Below, piece after piece: positions 5,818 to 6,819 of a stretch of 6,819 nt of DNA (position 1 is the first letter of the stretch; the number at the start of each line of letters is the position of its first letter). A model generated the notes under the pieces. The model had not been told where the DNA came from, ran no database searches, and saw nothing but the letters and a program-made list of their open reading frames with translations. Source of the DNA: Nitrososphaeraceae archaeon. GTDB lineage: Archaea; Thermoproteota; Nitrososphaeria; Nitrososphaerales; Nitrososphaeraceae. Both the position numbers and the translations under genes were made by a program. Location of the stretch: the NCBI GenBank assembly GCA_021155845.1, contig JAJNBK010000155.1, positions 1 to 6,819 on the forward strand, in the 5' to 3' direction.

Positions 5818-5863
5818 GTCTAATTAGCGATAGGCCTAATGTCAAAGGTAATCCTAATTAGAC
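5818..5863. repeat. 10-bp perfect inverted repeat flanking an 8-bp palindrome
   Basis: GTCTAATTAG (5818-5827) is the exact reverse complement of CTAATTAGAC (5854-5863). The 26-base interval holds the palindrome TAGGCCTA (5831-5838), and the word CTAAT occurs three times across the element. No gene begins within the usual promoter distance on the plus strand, where only very short frames follow. It may be a multi-site operator, a structured small RNA, or a remnant of a terminal inverted repeat. Confidence 0.5.
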
Positions 5864-5963
5864 CGAGGGATACAACTATCAACAACAGTATAAAATGAAA
5901 GCAATCAAGCCATGAGTTGTCTCTTATGAAATATAGAAGAAGAAATGAAAGTAGTGTTTGAGG

Positions 5964-6061
5964 CGCCGGGAGAGGGATTTGAACCCTCGGGACCTTTATA
6001 GGTCACAAGCTGACTATACAGCATTCCAGGCTTGCGCCCTCCCAGGCTAGGCGACCCCGGC
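5964..6061 (-). tRNA. tRNA-Ser (anticodon GGA) with a candidate 12-base intron
   Basis: Read on the minus strand, GCCGGGG (6061-6055) pairs with TCCCGGC (5971-5965), with one G-T wobble. G73 at 5964 is the serine discriminator. The next bases are CCT, so CCA is not encoded. The D stem is GCCT/GGGC. The T arm is GAGGG-TTCAAAT-CCCTC (5988-5972). The variable arm is long, with a GACC/GGTC stem, as in serine tRNAs. The anticodon stem CAAGC/GCTTG (6034-6030, 6010-6006) encloses 19 bases instead of 7. The first six are CTGGAA, giving anticodon GGA at 6027-6025. Removing 12 bases, about 6023-6012 if the intron lies at the usual 37/38 site, restores a normal loop and an 86-base tRNA. A possible TATA element (AATAATAAC) overlaps the stop of the gene upstream. 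Confidence 0.88.
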
Positions 6062-6082
6062 CATATGAATGACACGAAGTTA

Positions 6083-6259
6083 TTATTCCTTGTCATATGC
6101 AATACTTTCAAGCAGTTTACCGGATGATAAATCATATTTTTTTATTCCTACATGTCCAAACTTAGCATTGTGGTCTTGCATATCTGAAAAGAAAATGAAC
6201 CTCATGCCGCACTCGTTACAGATCCATACCGTCTTCAAGTCATCTTGATGCATATCCAT
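6083..6259 (-). CDS. Small C2H2 zinc-finger protein
   Basis: The protein has 58 residues from the ATG at 6259. It carries one zinc finger, C14-x2-C17-x12-H30-x5-H36 (ICNECGMRF ... DMQDHNAKFGH), with a hydrophobic FIFF core between the Cys and His pairs. A short polar tail follows (YDLSSGKLLESIAYDKE). Single-finger proteins of this size are common in Thaumarchaeota and are thought to bind nucleic acid or protein, but their targets are mostly unknown. The frame is open further upstream to a TTG at 6280, which would add seven residues. A TATA-like element (6278-6285) overlaps that TTG and suits the in-frame ATGs at 6259 or 6253 instead. The gene ends 21 bases before the tRNA-Ser gene on the same strand, so read-through into the tRNA is possible. 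Confidence 0.72.
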   Translation of the reverse strand: MDMHQDDLKTVWICNECGMRFIFFSDMQDHNAKFGHVGIKKYDLSSGKLLESIAYDKE

Positions 6260-6277
6260 AATAGAATCAAAATCATG

Positions 6278-6285
6278 CAATTTAA
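6278..6285 (-). promoter_or_regulatory. TATA-like element of the C2H2 protein gene
   Basis: The minus strand reads CTTAAATT, centred 22 bases before the ATG at 6259 and 28 before the in-frame ATG at 6253. Both spacings are compatible with a leaderless transcript, and its position argues against the upstream TTG start. Confidence 0.35.
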
Positions 6286-6299
6286 GTGATAGGTAAGGA

Positions 6300-6548
6300 G
6301 ATCATAATAGTTTTGTTTACAATTTTATTAGGAAATTATATGCAACGTATTGTTAAAGTAAAATCTTAGAGAGCAAATTAATTTTTTATTTTAGAGATGT
6401 TCTTTTTTGTTAGAAGCAGACATAACTTAACGCCTACAATTTAAACTTTATCCTGACAATAAACAGAACTTTTACATTTATTTATATTATATAACAATAC
6501 ATAATAAATACGTAATAAAGTCACATTCTTGATATCAAACCGTAACAT
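6300..6548. other. AT-rich spacer between divergent small genes
   Basis: Very A+T-rich (for example ACATTTATTTATATTATATAA at about 6474-6494) with many stops in every frame. I find no gene, tRNA or repeat array here. It separates the minus-strand C2H2 gene from the plus-strand Cys/His-rich gene. Confidence 0.4.
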
Positions 6549-6595
6549 TATGTTTACTATGTTTACTTACATCGCTCAAGATATGTAAGACAAAC
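6549..6595 (+). promoter_or_regulatory. Operator-like tandem repeat and dyad before the Cys/His-rich gene
   Basis: TATGTTTAC is repeated exactly in tandem (6549-6557 and 6558-6566). Overlapping its end is a dyad: GTTTAcCTTACAT-like left arm (6561-6572) against ATGTAAGacAAAC (6583-6595), with a perfect 7-bp core CTTACAT/ATGTAAG and a 10-base centre. It lies just upstream of the TATA element at 6608, where archaeal activators bind. Confidence 0.4.
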
Positions 6596-6607
6596 GTAAA
6601 AATAAGG

Positions 6608-6615
6608 TTTAAAAC
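6608..6615 (+). promoter_or_regulatory. TATA box of the Cys/His-rich protein gene
   Basis: TTTAAAAC, preceded by the purine-rich AAGG (a possible BRE), is centred 22-23 bases before the ATG at 6634. This fits a leaderless transcript. Confidence 0.5.
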
Positions 6616-6633
6616 ATAAAGTTCTCATCTTTT

Positions 6634-6792
6634 ATGGAAAATCAAGCATTCTCCGACCATTGTAAAAATGGAAATCACATAGAATGTGAAGAATGTATAT
6701 GCAATTGTCATATTCCAGGAACAATGGATAACCTAGCAAAGAATATCGCCAGATTAGAAAGGCAATCCCCGGGTCTTGGCGAATCTCTTTAA
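6634..6792 (+). CDS. Small Cys/His-rich, probably zinc-binding protein, 52 residues
   Basis: The ATG at 6634 lies behind a well-placed TATA box and opens a 52-residue frame. The N-terminal half concentrates potential metal ligands: H9-C10, H15, C18, C21, C23, C25-H26 (pattern HC-x4-H-x2-C-x2-C-x-C-x-CH), which is five cysteines and three histidines within 18 residues. The C-terminal half (MDNLAKNIARLERQSPGLGE, 31-50) is an amphipathic helix ending in a Gly/Pro turn. The spacing is not a classical C2H2 or ribbon motif I recognise. A zinc site, perhaps two-metal or treble-clef-like, is inferred. It could be a nucleic-acid-binding or metal-buffering protein. It has no signal peptide or membrane segment. 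It is divergent from the C2H2 gene, has an operator-like dyad upstream, and is followed by a T-rich terminator. Confidence 0.62.
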   Translation: MENQAFSDHCKNGNHIECEECICNCHIPGTMDNLAKNIARLERQSPGLGESL

Positions 6793-6803
6793 TTTTCTTT
6801 TAG
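6791..6803 (+). terminator. T-rich terminator after the Cys/His-rich gene
   Basis: AATTTTCTTTTAG begins within the TAA stop codon and supplies two runs of four T residues, which fits archaeal termination. No stem-loop is evident. Confidence 0.4.
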
Positions 6804-6819
6804 CCTGACTGTGCATCTT

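Noticed and set aside
5905..6135. 76-codon minus-strand open frame
   Set aside because: It runs straight through the tRNA-Ser gene and part of the C2H2 gene.
1..6819. CRISPR array, transposase, integrase or defence genes
   Set aside because: No regularly spaced repeats, no transposase-like or integrase-like frame, and no recognisable defence domain are visible on either strand. The tRNA 3' end is not repeated elsewhere in the window, so there is no sign of an integrated element.

Overview
This AT-rich window (roughly one third G+C by eye) reads as archaeal chromosome, most likely from a Thaumarchaeota/Nitrososphaeria lineage (Nitrososphaera- or Nitrosocosmicus-like). The supporting genes are an Hjc-type Holliday junction resolvase, a geranylgeranyl reductase gene, a prokaryotic translin and a serine tRNA that has a long variable arm, no encoded CCA and an interrupted anticodon loop. 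Several genes have a TATA-like element 22-30 bases before the start codon and no ribosome binding site, as expected for leaderless archaeal transcripts. The lineage is inferred from gene content, not from a database match.

Layout. Bases 1-123 hold the beginning of an unrecognised minus-strand gene that runs off the window, followed by about 440 bases with no convincing gene. Bases 604-2503 are a compact minus-strand operon, read in the order hjc (TTG start), nnrE (NAD(P)H-hydrate epimerase) and a persulfide dioxygenase/glyoxalase II-like metallo-beta-lactamase protein (GTG start). The gaps are only 12 and 7 bases. Divergent to it, at 2705-3337 (+), lies a translin-family RNA-binding/nuclease protein.

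Bases 3472-4798 (minus) carry a geranylgeranyl reductase gene that is broken. An internal segment, expected to hold the second FAD-binding motif (GD...GGIGPA), is missing at about 3850, and a second small deletion lies at about 3538. The remaining pieces lie in three successive reading frames. A good TATA element still stands before it.

Bases 4800-6819 are gene-poor and hold very short genes: a possible broken mini-gene (5330-5390), a 55-residue helical protein (5509-5676), tRNA-Ser(GGA) with a candidate 12-base intron (5964-6061, minus), a 58-residue C2H2 zinc-finger protein directly upstream of that tRNA (6083-6259, minus), and divergently a 52-residue Cys/His-rich protein (6634-6792, +). 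The spacers contain a 10-bp perfect inverted repeat around an 8-bp palindrome (5818-5863) and an operator-like dyad with tandem 9-mers (6549-6595) in front of the Cys/His-rich gene.

The genes do not form one pathway. The operon joins DNA recombination (Hjc) with metabolite repair (NnrE) and sulfur or aldehyde detoxification (MBL protein), a loose housekeeping/damage-repair grouping. I see no mobile element, CRISPR array or defence system. The most notable items are the decayed lipid-biosynthesis gene, the tRNA intron without an obvious bulge-helix-bulge motif, and the small zinc-protein genes with their regulatory dyad.
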